Positions 47,330 through 58,794 of a DNA stretch of 64,000 nt are shown here, piece by piece. The notes beneath the pieces are model-generated. The model was not told where the DNA came from. It ran no database searches and saw only the letters and a program-made list of their open reading frames with translations. The position numbers were made by a program, and so were the translations under genes. Source of the DNA: Prochilodus magdalenae. Its lineage: Eukaryota; Chordata; Actinopteri; Characiformes; Prochilodontidae. Position 1 is the first letter of the stretch; each line of letters begins with the position of its first letter. Where the stretch lies: the NCBI GenBank assembly GCA_024036415.1, contig JAMWET010000763.1, positions 12,501 through 76,500 on the forward strand, read 5' to 3'.

Positions 47330-47720
47330 TTTCATCTTTGAGAGAGAGGACAACCTCAAGCTCCACTGTAGCTTAAAATCTGAAAACATTCACAGGTGTT
47401 TCTGTCCATCTTTCCACTGTGAGAAGACAACTCAGTGCTATGGGTCTAAACAGATGTGTAGCTGCCAAGAAACTCTGTACAGAGAAAATGAGACACATCA
47501 AGCAAGGAAGGTGCTGATGTCCTCAGAACAATGAACTGACCACCCCAGAATCCAGACCGTAACATCACTGACTGTTTTTGTTGTTATTCGGACGACGAGA
47601 TGCCGATAATGGTGAACTAACGTCGAACTCTGGAGCTGTGGGTCTATAAGGAACTGAAAGTGAGTCTTCTGAAAAGAATCACAGCTGTCATAAAAGTAAA
47701 GAGTGGATATGCTAAACACT
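47330..47720 (+). mobile_element. Tc1-like transposase relic, fourth lineage
   Basis: The plus strand gives GLNRCVAAKKLCTEKMRH-like sequence (about 47443-47500) followed closely by MN-stop-PPQNPDRNITD (about 47530-47575). The latter corresponds to the MDWPPQSPDLN-type motif in front of the catalytic Glu. The core between them is deleted. Ends are undefined. Confidence 0.5.
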
Positions 47721-49389
47721 CAAGCATTATATTTGTATGTTGAGGCATTAGATATTTTAGTGTGTTGAGGCTTTGGGGTAATTCATGTTTCAGCTTTTGT
47801 CTGAAAAAAAAAAGTTATAAATAACTCAAACTTAAGGGCTGTTTTGACTGTAAATAAAATAAACGAAGGGTGGTCTCTTACTTCTACACAGTACTTTACA
47901 CTTAAGTAAGTTTAAGAGAGAAAGAGAGGGAGACCGAGCCTGATTTGTGTTTGCTGGTTTTGTGTTCAGGTCAGATGTTCCTAGTTCACTGATCTTTCTG
48001 GTTGTAAAACTTCACAGTGAGACACGCTGCTCCAGATGGTTAAATGGTTTACACACTCACCGGTGTCTTATTAGAGCGTGGGTGCTAAGTGGGGCGCTTT
48101 GATGTCAAAACAGCACCCCTGGTGTCGGAGGAGCCCTGAAAATGGCCTCCTGTGGCACCTGAGCACAGTCATGGGACAGTTCCCTCTAAAAACACAAAAG
48201 CACTCTCACCACTGGTTTGAAAGCAGTTGTGTTTCTTAGCGTATTGCCACGAATGTCTCAGATCAAGAGTCTTCACCCCATGTACACTACAATACTACAA
48301 AACTGTGTTGATATGCTGCTGTCATGCAACTTTTTCCCTTTAATTAGCTACCAGGATGCTACCCATGTGCTTCAAATTGAGCCTACTTGGAAATTTTGAA
48401 ATACACAAGCCAGAGAAACATGTGTTGATTCGCTTACACCATTCTGGAGAGGGCCTTCTTTGCTTAAAAACTCTTCTATGCTTGTACTCAGCCGTAGCGT
48501 TCCAAACTTAACTTTCACCCTGCCGTTTGATCCCAAACCCTGTGATGTCCACATCTCTGGAACGGGCCACATTTTACAGAACCTCATCCTGCCAACATCT
48601 CCATTTGTGAAAGGAGTGAAAAACCTGAGCTTGAGCTTTAGCTCACAGCAGCACAACAAGGCCTGCCTTTCTCTCGGCTGCTCTGGCTTGTGTTTGAAAA
48701 GCGTGTGCAAGCCAAGGGTCCCGCTGTCAGTCCCAACTTCAAAGCAGTAACCCGAGTCCCTCTGCAACTCTACAATAAATCAAATAAACCTTCCGCTGGT
48801 TGGAAGGAGAAGGGGCGGGGGCTGAAGCAGGCCAAAGCAGGGGCAGAGAAAACAAGCAAGTGCAAGAGAGTGGAGAAAAAAATCTATCACAGGATGGGAC
48901 GATTGATGGTCAGCACTGATGTTCAAAAATTTGGAATCACTTGTTAAATCAGTGATTGTCCTTTCATTCGCTATTAACTTTTACATGCCAAATCAAACAA
49001 AAACTACACAACAGCACCGCATTTTTACATAACTTTTTTAATGTTCACCCCCCCCCCCCCCCAAAAAAAACAACAAAAACTTTTGTTGAACCTCATCGAG
49101 CATAAGGTTCCATGGAACGTTACTTAGCTTGTAAAAGTTCTCTGATGTTCTACACTGAAGGTATTTAACTTTGGTAGTATTAAGTAGAATAAAAAGGAAA
49201 TAGAAAATCTGTGAACAAGCTTTAAGTTGGTTAGCTAATAACACTTCCCGAGTTAAAACAGTAAGAGAAACATTGCTAATTGTTTTTGATGGTGTTGCTG
49301 TGAGGTTGCTATGATATTCTAACTTACTGATAGTGCCTTGCTTGGTGCTTCATGAGTCATTGCTATGGTGTCCCAGAAGGTTGTATGAC

Positions 49390-49425
<36 letters not shown>
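47721..49425. other. No gene recognised; homopolymers
   Basis: A C15 run (49048-49062) is followed by A8 (49063-49070), and an (AAT)n array lies at 49391-49425. A 131-codon minus-strand frame at 48372-48767 overlaps a 96-codon plus-strand frame, and neither has recognisable motifs. No coding gene is supported. Confidence 0.5.
49391..49425. repeat. (AAT)n microsatellite
   Basis: About twelve uninterrupted AAT/TAA units. Opposite-strand translation gives a run of tyrosines that is an artefact. Confidence 0.97.
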
Positions 49426-49428
<3 letters not shown>

Positions 49429-49429
49429 G

Positions 49430-49800
49430 AGAGAATAGATGAAGAGTGAATAGATGAAGTTATAGAGGGTGGTAGGCAGCAATACTAAAGTACCTGCCAC
49501 CCATAGAGGACGGCCTGAACTTAGGATCAGTATCTTAGCTTGCATAATAGGGCATAAGGATGTAAAAGAGCAGACAGATACATGGGTGCAAGTCCAAAAG
49601 GCTTTAAAGGTCAACAGCAGGAGTTTATTACAGATGTGTTTATTAACTGGTAGCCAGTGTAGCTAATGAAAGACAAGGGCGATATGAGCCAAATTCTTAG
49701 TGTGATAGTAAGACTCTGACAGCAGTGTTTTGAACGTACTACAGAGGGTATACGGTTTTGGACGGTAAAAGACATCTGTCTACAGAATAATGTATATTGA
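49430..49800 (-). mobile_element. LINE C-terminal relic, minus strand
   Basis: The minus strand reads LQYVQNTAVRVLLS-like sequence (about 49700-49745), then a RPCLSLATLATS-like remnant of the HWLP region, then LLTFKA-like, MYLSALLHPYA-like and GGRYFSIAA-like segments down to about 49470. This is the C-terminal RT region of an L2-clade-like LINE, as at 19885-20560 but from a distinct subfamily. Frames change repeatedly. Confidence 0.62.
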
Positions 49801-51715
49801 GCTACATTGAGTTACTTGGTGCAAAACAAAATCAAACAAAATTCAATTGACAAAAGCCTCAAATGAGAAATGAACTGAGAGCAAATAAAGGTTTTTGGCA
49901 AAACAGTGGCCAGAAAATAAGAAGCATAACAGCCTTCTGACTCCTTCCAGGTGCAAAACAGCAAGGGCCACCAGCAGAGTCCAGTCAGCCTTAGATTTAC
50001 ATCACAGCGCATCACTCAGGCTGAGAGAGATTAATGAAGGACAGAGCAAGGCAGAAGAGGAGGGAGTTAGTTCCCCCTGAGCCTACTGGAGAATGCCAGC
50101 TATTCCTCCTTTCCAAGAGCATGTCGGAATGCGGGGGAGAAGACGTTCCACAGATAATGACCATGCTACATTGCGTTCATGAGGGCACTGCAACTCTAAC
50201 CCTGTGGCCCTATTAACCTCTGAATAAAGGCATGATGCATGTCCACAATGCTGGATGTGTGCTGAAGAGTAATCATTAGTTTGTGTTTGTTCATATTTAA
50301 AAAGTCTTTCACATTAATCAACATTAAAATGCTAGTTTGGCAAAATGTCAAGCCCTTTTTGTGTTGTCAGCTAAACATGTTTGGTTGCTTAAAGACTACT
50401 GCTGTATAAAGTATATATGTCTATCCACAACACTCCCAATTTTCAGAAGTCTCCCTATTTCTAACCTGTTTTCCTGCTGTGTTCCTGATTAATTCTTCCT
50501 GTTAATCTCCAGATCTCTTTTTTTATTTCGTTTCTGTGAGGGATATGTGATGTGGTACCTGGCAACCTAACCTGAAGGCAGAGGTGAGCATGTAAACATA
50601 ACCTTCCCTCATCACTGCACTGAGCCAGAGACATTATAAATGGAGAGATGGTCACTGGCTGAAATATTGATGTATAAGCGTATAACACTCAGCATGGTCT
50701 TGCACTTCAAGATAAAGCTCCAATAAGTTTGCAAGTTATGCCATGAGCGGGAAGCGTTGATTATCTGAGGCACGTGCAGTAGACAGTACACACTGAAAAA
50801 TCACAGGTTTTTTTGTTGTTGTTTTTTTTTTTGTGGGGGCTTTGAGGGTAAGCCAATACACTCAATGTTTTCCAATAACCTGGAAAATCTCCCACTTTTG
50901 CACAGGCTAATGCTGGCAGGAGTGCTACTTGACATCACATGCTCCTGTCAGAACAGTCTCTTTGGTTGTTTTTGACACAATTTGAAAGTGTGTACTGTCC
51001 TTTATATAGTGTGTAAATGTCATGATGAATGTATTGAATCTACAATTACTTACAATTCTGATTACTTAAAATGACTTACAGTGGTATCATTGGCTTAAGT
51101 AAATGTTTTTCCCTTTACCAGTAAAATTATCATTTTGGAAATATGAGGTTTGGTTCCGACAGTGGTGATATATTTGGCACACCATCTTTTATTGTTGTTG
51201 TATTGTTATCAGTGGAGTATAATTTACCATCACTTATTAGCAATGAAAAACCTAGACTATTAGAGCTGGGCCTATATAACATGGTCCATGATGTTCATTT
51301 CTGCTGTGCTCAACACATGAACAGTTTCGGTTGTTCTACATTAACTACTGATATTTAAAGGCAATTGAAGGACAAATTAACATACTGTATATTAACATAT
51401 ATTTTACTTCAGTAAGAGCTACTGACACTGTTTTCCACTTTTTTCTAATGACTGACTGTAAAGTACTGGACAGACTAGCGCTTATATTCACTGCCAGTGA
51501 TGTGTAGTTTCTGGAAGTTTCAGAAGACCTTGAGTATTTTTTTCTGCAAGTTGGCCTCACACATTTTAAATAAAAACTGGGTGATCCTTCTTTTACTACC
51601 TAATTATCTATTATGTTATTACTGAGTATGAGTCCACCTCTCTCAATCGACCAAGACTTAAGACTTAACAATGAAATACAAATTACTACTAAAGTATCCA
51701 AGTACAAGCATTATG
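49801..51715. other. No gene recognised
   Basis: No coding, RNA or repeat feature was recognised. A T-rich run occurs near 50810-50835. Confidence 0.5.
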
Positions 51716-51719
51716 TTAA

Positions 51720-52262
51720 AGGAACACTATGTAATATGGAGAGAGTGGTTTGCTCCTGCTCCTGGCCCTCCTCACTGGACTCAATGTTCAATGTTTTGCA
51801 ATGTGTTTATTGTTTGCAATTTATAAACCATCTCATGTGGATTGTTTTACAAGGGTGACAGTGTTAGCTAGATGCATGGCTGGCTATGTGGCTAGCCAAA
51901 GCGTTCTGTTTTTCTGTTTCTGCCGTTTGTTGCCGAAGTAGTAAAAACATTCATCACCAATATTTGCTGGCATTTTACTACAGATTGTTTTCTGCTTCAA
52001 CGACTTGAGTTCTCTGCCAATTTGTTTCATATCTGGTAACCTGAGTTTTCGAAATGGTGCTGGGAAATGGGCAGTTGGAGGGATCACAGGCCAAAACAAA
52101 AACAGACTTCTCTCTCTGGAAAGGAAATTTCAAAGGAGAACATGCTGGCTTTAGCTGTATTGCTGGAGTCAGTGTTTTAACTTTGTCTGTTTTGTTAATC
52201 TCTGATGACACATCCTGGTCATTTTATAATTTAGTACAGTAAAAATATTATATATTGTTCCT
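51720..52262. mobile_element. TTAA-flanked MITE, 543 bp
   Basis: The interior begins AGGAACACTATGTAATAT and ends with the near-exact reverse complement (ATATTATATATTGTTCCT), and each side is directly flanked by TTAA (51716-51719 and 52263-52266). TTAA target duplication is the hallmark of piggyBac-type and some Kolobok-type elements. No transposase remains, so this is a non-autonomous passenger. Short open frames of 60-77 codons inside have no motifs. Confidence 0.8.
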
Positions 52263-52269
52263 TTAAATG

Positions 52270-53605
52270 ATTCCTAGAAGGTCCAGAGGGTTCCTTTGGT
52301 TTATTAGTTATATTAAGCTCAAAGCTAAAGAATCAAACTATGCTTTGGCTAAGCAGGTATATTTGAGGTAAAGCAAAAAAGACAACCATTTTAGGACATT
52401 CATGACATCCTTTCAAAATGAAGTCGTTGGGAAGATAATGGAAGTGAATGTGTTGTATATGGATTGCAAAAGATGCTGGAAATGAGCCCCAGCAAACCTC
52501 CAAGAAGTCCGCCCTTTGTGCGTGTGTCCCACAGCTCTTTTCTCACATGTGTGGGGTTTTATAGTTCGGAGTAGACGGACGCCAACTTAGTCAGCATTGC
52601 ATCATGATGGGTGGCTGGTTGTATGCTTCTCCAAAGAGTCACTACATAAACAAGGCTTTATCCAAGAAAGATATATGGCTCTCTGGCTGCTTGGGCCGGA
52701 GTGCTTCACTCCCAATACTGTTGTTACTGTGGTGACTAATGCCTTCATATCCAGCTATTGAATTAGATCTGTGCTTGAATAGTGGAGCTTAAGGAAATTC
52801 TTTGGATTTGGTACACACTCGGGGCTCTGAAGCGTATTAGTGACGTTGAGCAGTCTGGCATATTAAGATTGAGGGGAGGGGAAAAGCCATGAATTGTTGA
52901 GCATGATTGTAGGCTCATGTTTCTGTGGTCAGTGTGCTCGTATTTACAGCACGTGTATGAATCTGAGTGTGTTTTGACTGTAAATAGCATGGGGACATGT
53001 CATTTCAGAATGTGTGTTTGGTGTTGCTATTGAATTTATCATAATATTAAATTGGCAGGTATTTTATTACCTTCCTGTGATTCAGGAATTCAGGTCACTT
53101 AAACATTTCAGGTGCTTACACCACCGATAAGCCAATTAAGTCAATTAACAATTTGTAGTTTTAAATGTTACAAAATGAACTAAAATGAACAGAATATGAT
53201 GAAATAGCAGTTTTGACCATGTGATTATAGGGTGATGTGTTCCCTCTCCAACCACTCATGACTTTTTACTGTAGTCCTGACATGCCATTTTCTGATGATG
53301 TGCCCTTTCCAGTCCTGGATTGCTTTTGTTCAGGAAACTGGAAATACAGGCCTTGAAACCAACACAGAATTTCAAGTGTAAGAAGTTTCACTACTTTGCT
53401 ACAGTAAAAAGTAAAGTGACTTTGTAGCATGTTTCAACACCATTGTGTGCAACAGACACCAACAACTAGAGCAACAATGAGCAAAAAGGATGCTCCATTG
53501 AAAGAGCTGAACTTTGAATGTAACCATACATCAGTCGATAGGTGATGTTCTGGGGGGAGGTTTTTAGTCGGATGTCGAGAATGATAAAGGAGAAACTGAT
53601 TACTG
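52270..53605. other. No gene recognised
   Basis: No coding, RNA or repeat feature was recognised on either strand. Confidence 0.5.
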
Positions 53606-54330
53606 TACTGTAATCAGTACAACCAACACGTCACACCTTGTCAGAAAGGCCCAACAACGCCTCCACTTTCTACGAAGGCTGAGGAGAGTCAACCTGCCAC
53701 AGCAGCTCCTCTGCAACTTCTACAGATCCACCGTGGAGAGCATCCTGACAAGCTGCATCACTGTGTGGTATGGTAGTGCCACCTCTGCTGAGCGCAAGGC
53801 CCTGCAGAGGGTGGTAAAGACTGCACAGTACATCACTGCATCTACCCTCCCACCTATACAGGGCATCTACGACAAGAGATGTCTGAGGAAAGCAGTCCAC
53901 ATATCCTCAGACCACACACACCCCATCCCCTCTTCCAACCTCTGCCCTCCGGAAAGAGGTACCGGAACATCCAAGCCAGAACCACCAGGTTCAGGAACAG
54001 TTTCTACCCTAGAGCTGTCAAACTGATCACACCAGCAGCGCCTAACAGAACATGACTTCACCACTAAAGACTGCTACTGATTTGTAGTTCCTCTACCTCA
54101 CAGGACTGTTTGCACAGCACTTTAACTCAACCTGTATACTTGAACATCCAATTTTGTTTTTATTTTGTTCTTATTTATCTATATTTATTTATCTATACTG
54201 AACATCTGTACAAAGCAATTTGGCTGTTACTGAACATTAAGCTGCTATTTTCCCACCTGCACTGTACACTTTATATATCCATACTGTTTAAACCACATAC
54301 TTACTGATACTGCGCTACTCTTTGCACATG

Positions 54331-54410
54331 TCCTGTACACATACTGTACTGTACTGTCCTGTACACATACTGTACTGTACTGTACACATACTGTACTGTA
54401 CTGTCCTGTT
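54331..54410. repeat. Minisatellite built from ACTGT pentamers
   Basis: Three units of the type CCTGTACACATACTGTACTG, with varying numbers of extra GTACT, lie in the LINE 3' UTR. Confidence 0.85.
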
Positions 54411-54461
54411 TGCACACATTGTTTTTGTCTATTGTCTATTGTCTTTGCACTACACTATTTG

Positions 54462-54485
54462 TATATATATATATATATATATATA
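54462..54485. repeat. (TA)n microsatellite
   Basis: Twelve TA units within the LINE 3' UTR. Confidence 0.95.
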
Positions 54486-54568
54486 CATTATTCAACTGCA
54501 CTGGAGAAGGAGCCTGACCGTGTTTTTGTTATACTGTACAACCCTGTATTGGTATAATGACAATAAAG

Positions 54569-54619
54569 TTGAATTGAATTGAATTGAATTGAATTGAATT
54601 GAATTGAATTGAATTGAAT
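54569..54619 (+). repeat. (GAATT)n LINE tail
   Basis: About ten tandem GAATT units directly follow ACAATAAAGTT at the 3' end of the LINE copy. This type of LINE ends in a short tandem rather than poly(A), and the tail can be extended by slippage when the copy is made. Confidence 0.92.
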
Positions 54620-54621
54620 GC

Positions 54622-55875
54622 TATGTACAGCTAAAATGAATATGGATAAGATGAATACTGATACCTGGTGGCTGGCTTGATAACAGCACTATAGCTAGCG
54701 ATGCATATTAGATTTTTTTTTTTTTTTTGACAAAGCCTAAACGTCTTTGTGAACATGTGATGACTGTGATGACTGATCCACAATTGTATGAGAAAGTATC
54801 TGTAATGCCTCTACCTTTTATATGCATATGCCTTGGAAATCAGTGCAAGTCCTCCAGCTGTGTGCTTTTTTACTGCATCATGAATAAACTCATTTTCCTG
54901 ACAGGCTCTGTGTGGATGCAGCAGCCCACCCAGGTCCTGTAGCCCCCCTCCATCCTACACAAAGCTTTGACTAAACAGCTTCACCCCCACTTCCTGGATC
55001 CCCTCCAAACAACCAATAACATGGCCTACTGTCCAACCCCCCTGCCTCTGCAATTTATGTGCAGTATATATTACAGAGCATCCCTCCTGAAACTTAATAG
55101 CCTTCATTAAACTAAAGAGGAGTAATACATGCTTTGTAAAGGCCTTGATAAGTGGCCAAACCAAATGAGAGAGAATAAACTGACATCACTGAGGGGAGCC
55201 CAGGAGCTCTGCTCTCTCTCTTTTCGTTGTGGTGGCCTGTCAGGAAGGGGCACACGCTGGGTTCTAATCCAGAGTCCAGAGACATCCACTATTTCATTTC
55301 TCACTTCAGCCTCAGCTTTGTACTTTCTTGTGCAGCAGCCCACCCTGGACCCGGCTGAGACAGTCCAGGCAAGATTGTCCTGACTATGTATAAATTATAC
55401 AATCTGATGATTTACAGATATATGCTGTATAAGATATACCCTATAATATCAAAGCTATATAGAATAAGGGTCCTAAAATTATTAATGATAAAATGATTTA
55501 AAGTGCTTTAGTGTGGAATGGTTCAGATTTCTTTACAGTGCTGGTGATGGAAAACAAGGGGTCACCATGTCTACAAATTTAGCCATTGTATTTACTTCCA
55601 AAACCATAACTGAACCTACATGTGTCTTTTGAGGTTTATATGAAACGTTAATAAATGTAAAACAGTGCGTAGTCAGGACAAAATAGTATAAGTAAAGTTC
55701 TGGCCTTGTAGCACCATGCATGTACTGAATAGCTTTAATACCTAGATATTAAATGCCCTGTTCTAAAATCAGAACTGATCACAGTAATTAGAACCAGACA
55801 TTCACAACTAAAAGTTCACAGAAAGTTATCACAGGAAATGCATATGAATATGCTGCCAGATGTATATAGCCTGTA
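54622..55875. other. No gene recognised
   Basis: A T16 run lies at 54713-54728. Opposite-strand open frames of 69-84 codons at 54955-55383 overlap each other and lack motifs. Confidence 0.5.
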
Positions 55876-55879
55876 TAAT

Positions 55880-56084
55880 TCTAAATTGTTTACATTTTAT
55901 ATTTTATATTTTATTTATATATTCTCTGCATGCTTAATTTTTGATCCTTGTTATCTGTCTATTTATATTTATACTTTTTATTCTATGACATCCAGTGTGG
56001 GCAGCAAAGTAAGAATTTCATTGTACTAGTTTCCTTACTGTGCATATGACAATAAAGCTTTGAATCTTGAATCTTGAATCTTGA
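55880..56084 (+). mobile_element. LINE 3' end with (GAATCTT)n tail
   Basis: The stretch CATTGTACTAGTTTCC and then ATATGACAATAAAGCTTTGA is typical of the 3' UTR end of fish L2-type LINEs, and it finishes with three GAATCTT repeats (about 56062-56084). No coding part remains, so this is a very short, strongly 5'-truncated copy or a SINE sharing the LINE tail. Confidence 0.7.
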
Positions 56085-56087
56085 AGA

Positions 56088-57570
56088 TGTCTGAGATTTT
56101 GTTTTACAATATTTTTGAGAAGATTTTGGCCTTAAAACCCATTCATTATGGTTGGTTACTTTAAAGATGTTATAAGGACAACATAGTGCCCAAAGAAAAC
56201 CTAGGGAATATGTGTGGGTTCACTGGGGGCCATATAAAAAAATACATTTGTGTTATAGACATATTATATTAACCTAGCATAGTGGTAAAAATGTCTGACA
56301 TAACATATTTAGATAGCAAAAATCACTGAGAAACTGCATTAAGCAGTGCTATGAGCTCTGGTTTTGATGAGACACTGATTTTGTGCTGAAATACTGCTTT
56401 AATTTCATAGGACTGAACTAAAATGAACCCTGCCTTGGCTAGTTATAACTCTAGCATGTTAGACTGTGAGCCTGTGAGGTACACCGCAGATGTCTGAGCC
56501 AGGGCGGGACTGCATAAAGTTACCAAGTGTTATGAGTTGTGAATGTGATCCCGGAGTGACAGAATCAACCAAAAGACCAAAAGGGGAAAAGCAGTTAACC
56601 AGTGTTTGGCTAGCCTCAATCTCATCAGAGAATGCAGCTTGTGAGGACTTGGTACCCATGAGGAACACATTTAGTTCCCTTAAATTATCCCCCGCCCCCA
56701 AACCTGACCAGTTTTTTTCTCTCTTTTCTGAATTTTGCAATAGAAGGTGTGCTTTGTGCTACAACATCTGCATTGCATCTGTTTGGAGGTCAAAAGCTTG
56801 TACTTTGAGATATACATGCATGTACCCACACGCTTTTCCCATACTAACAGCTTTGCCACTTAAAATGTAAAGCATGGATAGAAGCCAATAAAGACTTCAT
56901 TTATATCAAAAGCCTCGTCCTAATAGAGAACTTTTAGTTACTCCAGACTTGCTCTATCAAAGCTGGGTTGAGTCACAGATCCCTTTGCTGATTCACGTTG
57001 CTTTGATCAGGGCTGCTAGCATGTGTATTCAGAGAAGCATGTGTGTATGGAGTCGATTTAGAATTCAGGACCTTGTTTTACTTGTAGGTTGAGCGTCTAC
57101 GATGTTGGGGTTTCCAAACGCAGGGTTTCCAACTGTGCTTTCCGGCAATTGTGGCTGTTTGATGTTGAGGAATGCAATTAGTTGCATTCTCAATAGGCAG
57201 CACAGCATGTTAGGATGGGGAAGTTACTGGTTTTAATGATGTACCAACATAATAATCATACTCAAATCAAATTTTAGTAATTCTGATAGCTGTCTACAGT
57301 TATTGATGTTTTTTAAATCAGCATAGGATATTAGATGGGAAACACTGTGTGGAAGAACATTTTATGAAGGTGTTTGGATCCCAATGTTCAGAATCTGATG
57401 TTGAAAGATAATTTGAAGAGAACCTTGTCAAAGCTCGGTGAACAGTAGAATTATCTACTATTGTCATATCTTCATGAAAATCATGTTGAATTTGCATTTG
57501 GTACATAAACACTAAGCTTTGACCTTTTTGAGCCTGTGTGTGACATTAATATGTATAAATGTATGTCATG
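56088..57570. other. No gene recognised
   Basis: No domain-bearing frame was recognised. A 126-codon plus-strand frame at 56490-56870 overlaps a 93-codon minus-strand frame, and neither has motifs. Confidence 0.45.
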
Positions 57571-57574
57571 GTCC

Positions 57575-57935
57575 AGAAACCTCCGCTTGACCTGCCATCC
57601 TCTGAGATGCATGCAAGACAAATATCAAGACTCTTCCCTGTGCTGGAGCCTAGGCGTGAAAGGAACTTCCACTGGCCCTTGCAGTTTTTAAACACAAGCT
57701 AAAGACCATCTCTATGTGAAACACTTGAGTAAGCATTAACCTAAGTACTTGAGATGCATAGTATCTATGCATTTAACTCCGTATCTCCCTTTATAAGCAG
57801 TGATTCTGTTTTACTGGTAGTGTTTGGGCATAAGGCTGATTTGGCCTATTCTAGCTATAAAAGCAGATTTGTAAGTCACTCTGGATATTGGGCATCTGCC
57901 AAATGCTGTAATTGTATTCAATTATTAGTTTTGCC
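57575..57935 (+). mobile_element. 3' end of an L2-clade-like LINE, plus strand
   Basis: GCCATCCTCTGAGATGCATG, CTAAAGACCATCTCTATGTG and GTAAGTCACTCTGGATAT with GGGCATCTGCCAAATG all have close counterparts on the minus strand of 19885-20560, in the same order. The two are copies of one LINE family in opposite orientations. Only the last coding residues and the 3' UTR are left. Confidence 0.68.
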
Positions 57936-57937
57936 TT

Positions 57938-58675
57938 TATTTGGCGACTCACCGTATACTCACCATATACTCACCATATTTTAGTCTGATTTTTTCTCCC
58001 AGTAACAACACTTTCATTTGTAACACAAGAAATATAACATCTTCATCCGTGCATCTTCATGGCGCCACAACACACAAACTCTACCACCAGCCTGAAACAA
58101 TTGGTACTGCGACTCAAAGGACCATGCCAGATCACTAGGGTCCAATTAGCAACATCACTAGCCCAAGTGAGGTGATGTGTCTGTTGTCGTGGTGTTAATA
58201 GAGGCACTCTGTTCAACTTTCTGCTCCCTGTTCTATGGAAGCTAAAGAACAATGCACTGACCTGCAGGATAAGCATGTGGGGCCTACTGCATTAAATGTG
58301 GATGTGATTTTTGCCAGAGTCGCTTGACTATTTGTGTGGACAGTTCTAGTCAGAGACGCCAGTCACAGTTGTTTTGCACCAGTGGATAGCCACTGTGCTA
58401 GTAATACTTTTTATAATATACAGTATTCCCAGTGCACATATGATACTGTGGAGTGAGCAATGTTAAATGCCAGTGTTCAGTCTCACTTACAAGATAACAC
58501 CATACAACTTACACAGGTGTGGGTGTTCCCAAGCCATCCCCTGAAGTAACTCCACTTCATAATCATATATAACAGTTATCTATTGTCTTTTGGTATGTTA
58601 GTGTAGTTGACGATCTAAGCCACTGTAATAAATAAATCTGCAGTTTGAAAAAATTGCAGTCTTTTAAATTGCAAT
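57938..58675. other. No gene recognised
   Basis: No coding or RNA feature was recognised. A short CTCACCATATA tandem lies near 57950-57980. Confidence 0.5.
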
Positions 58676-58679
58676 GTTG

Positions 58680-58790
58680 TGTGTCTGATGGACTAGTGGC
58701 CTGTTAAAGGTGCTTCCTGCCCAGTGAGCACTGGGAGAAGCTTCAGCACCCCTTGTGACCAAGGAGGATAAGTGGTTTAGATGATTATTT
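58680..58790 (+). repeat. SINE/LINE-tail-like fragment
   Basis: GATGGACTAGTGGCCTGTTA, AGCACTGGGAGAAGCTTCAG and GGATAAGTGGTTTAGATGAT together follow the order of a very common vertebrate interspersed-repeat segment, the one containing a GGATAGGCTCCAGCACCCC-like core. It is non-coding and short. Confidence 0.5.
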
Positions 58791-58794
58791 TCAT

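Larger units (their letters stand above)
53613..54619 (+). mobile_element. Rex1/L2-type LINE, 5'-truncated
   Basis: The copy starts within the C-terminal part of the RT frame (VRKAQQRLHFLRRLRRVNLP, from about 53640). It continues through STVESILTSCITVWYG and ALQRVVKTAQYIT, then a frame change near 53940 leads to the terminal YRNIQARTTRFRNSFYPRAV segment and a TGA at 54053-54055. The 3' UTR carries a minisatellite and a (TA)n run and ends with ATGACAATAAAGTT and a (GAATT)n tail. It belongs to the same broad family as the copy at 490-2145 but is much better preserved over the shared part. Confidence 0.9.

Noticed and set aside
48372..48767. 131-codon minus-strand frame
   Set aside because: Overlapped almost entirely by a plus-strand open frame; no motif on either strand.
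49363..49614. Frame with a polytyrosine run
   Set aside because: The tyrosines are the translation of the (AAT)n microsatellite on the opposite strand.
56490..56870. 126-codon plus-strand frame
   Set aside because: Overlaps a minus-strand open frame, has no motif and no upstream or downstream exon-like partner.
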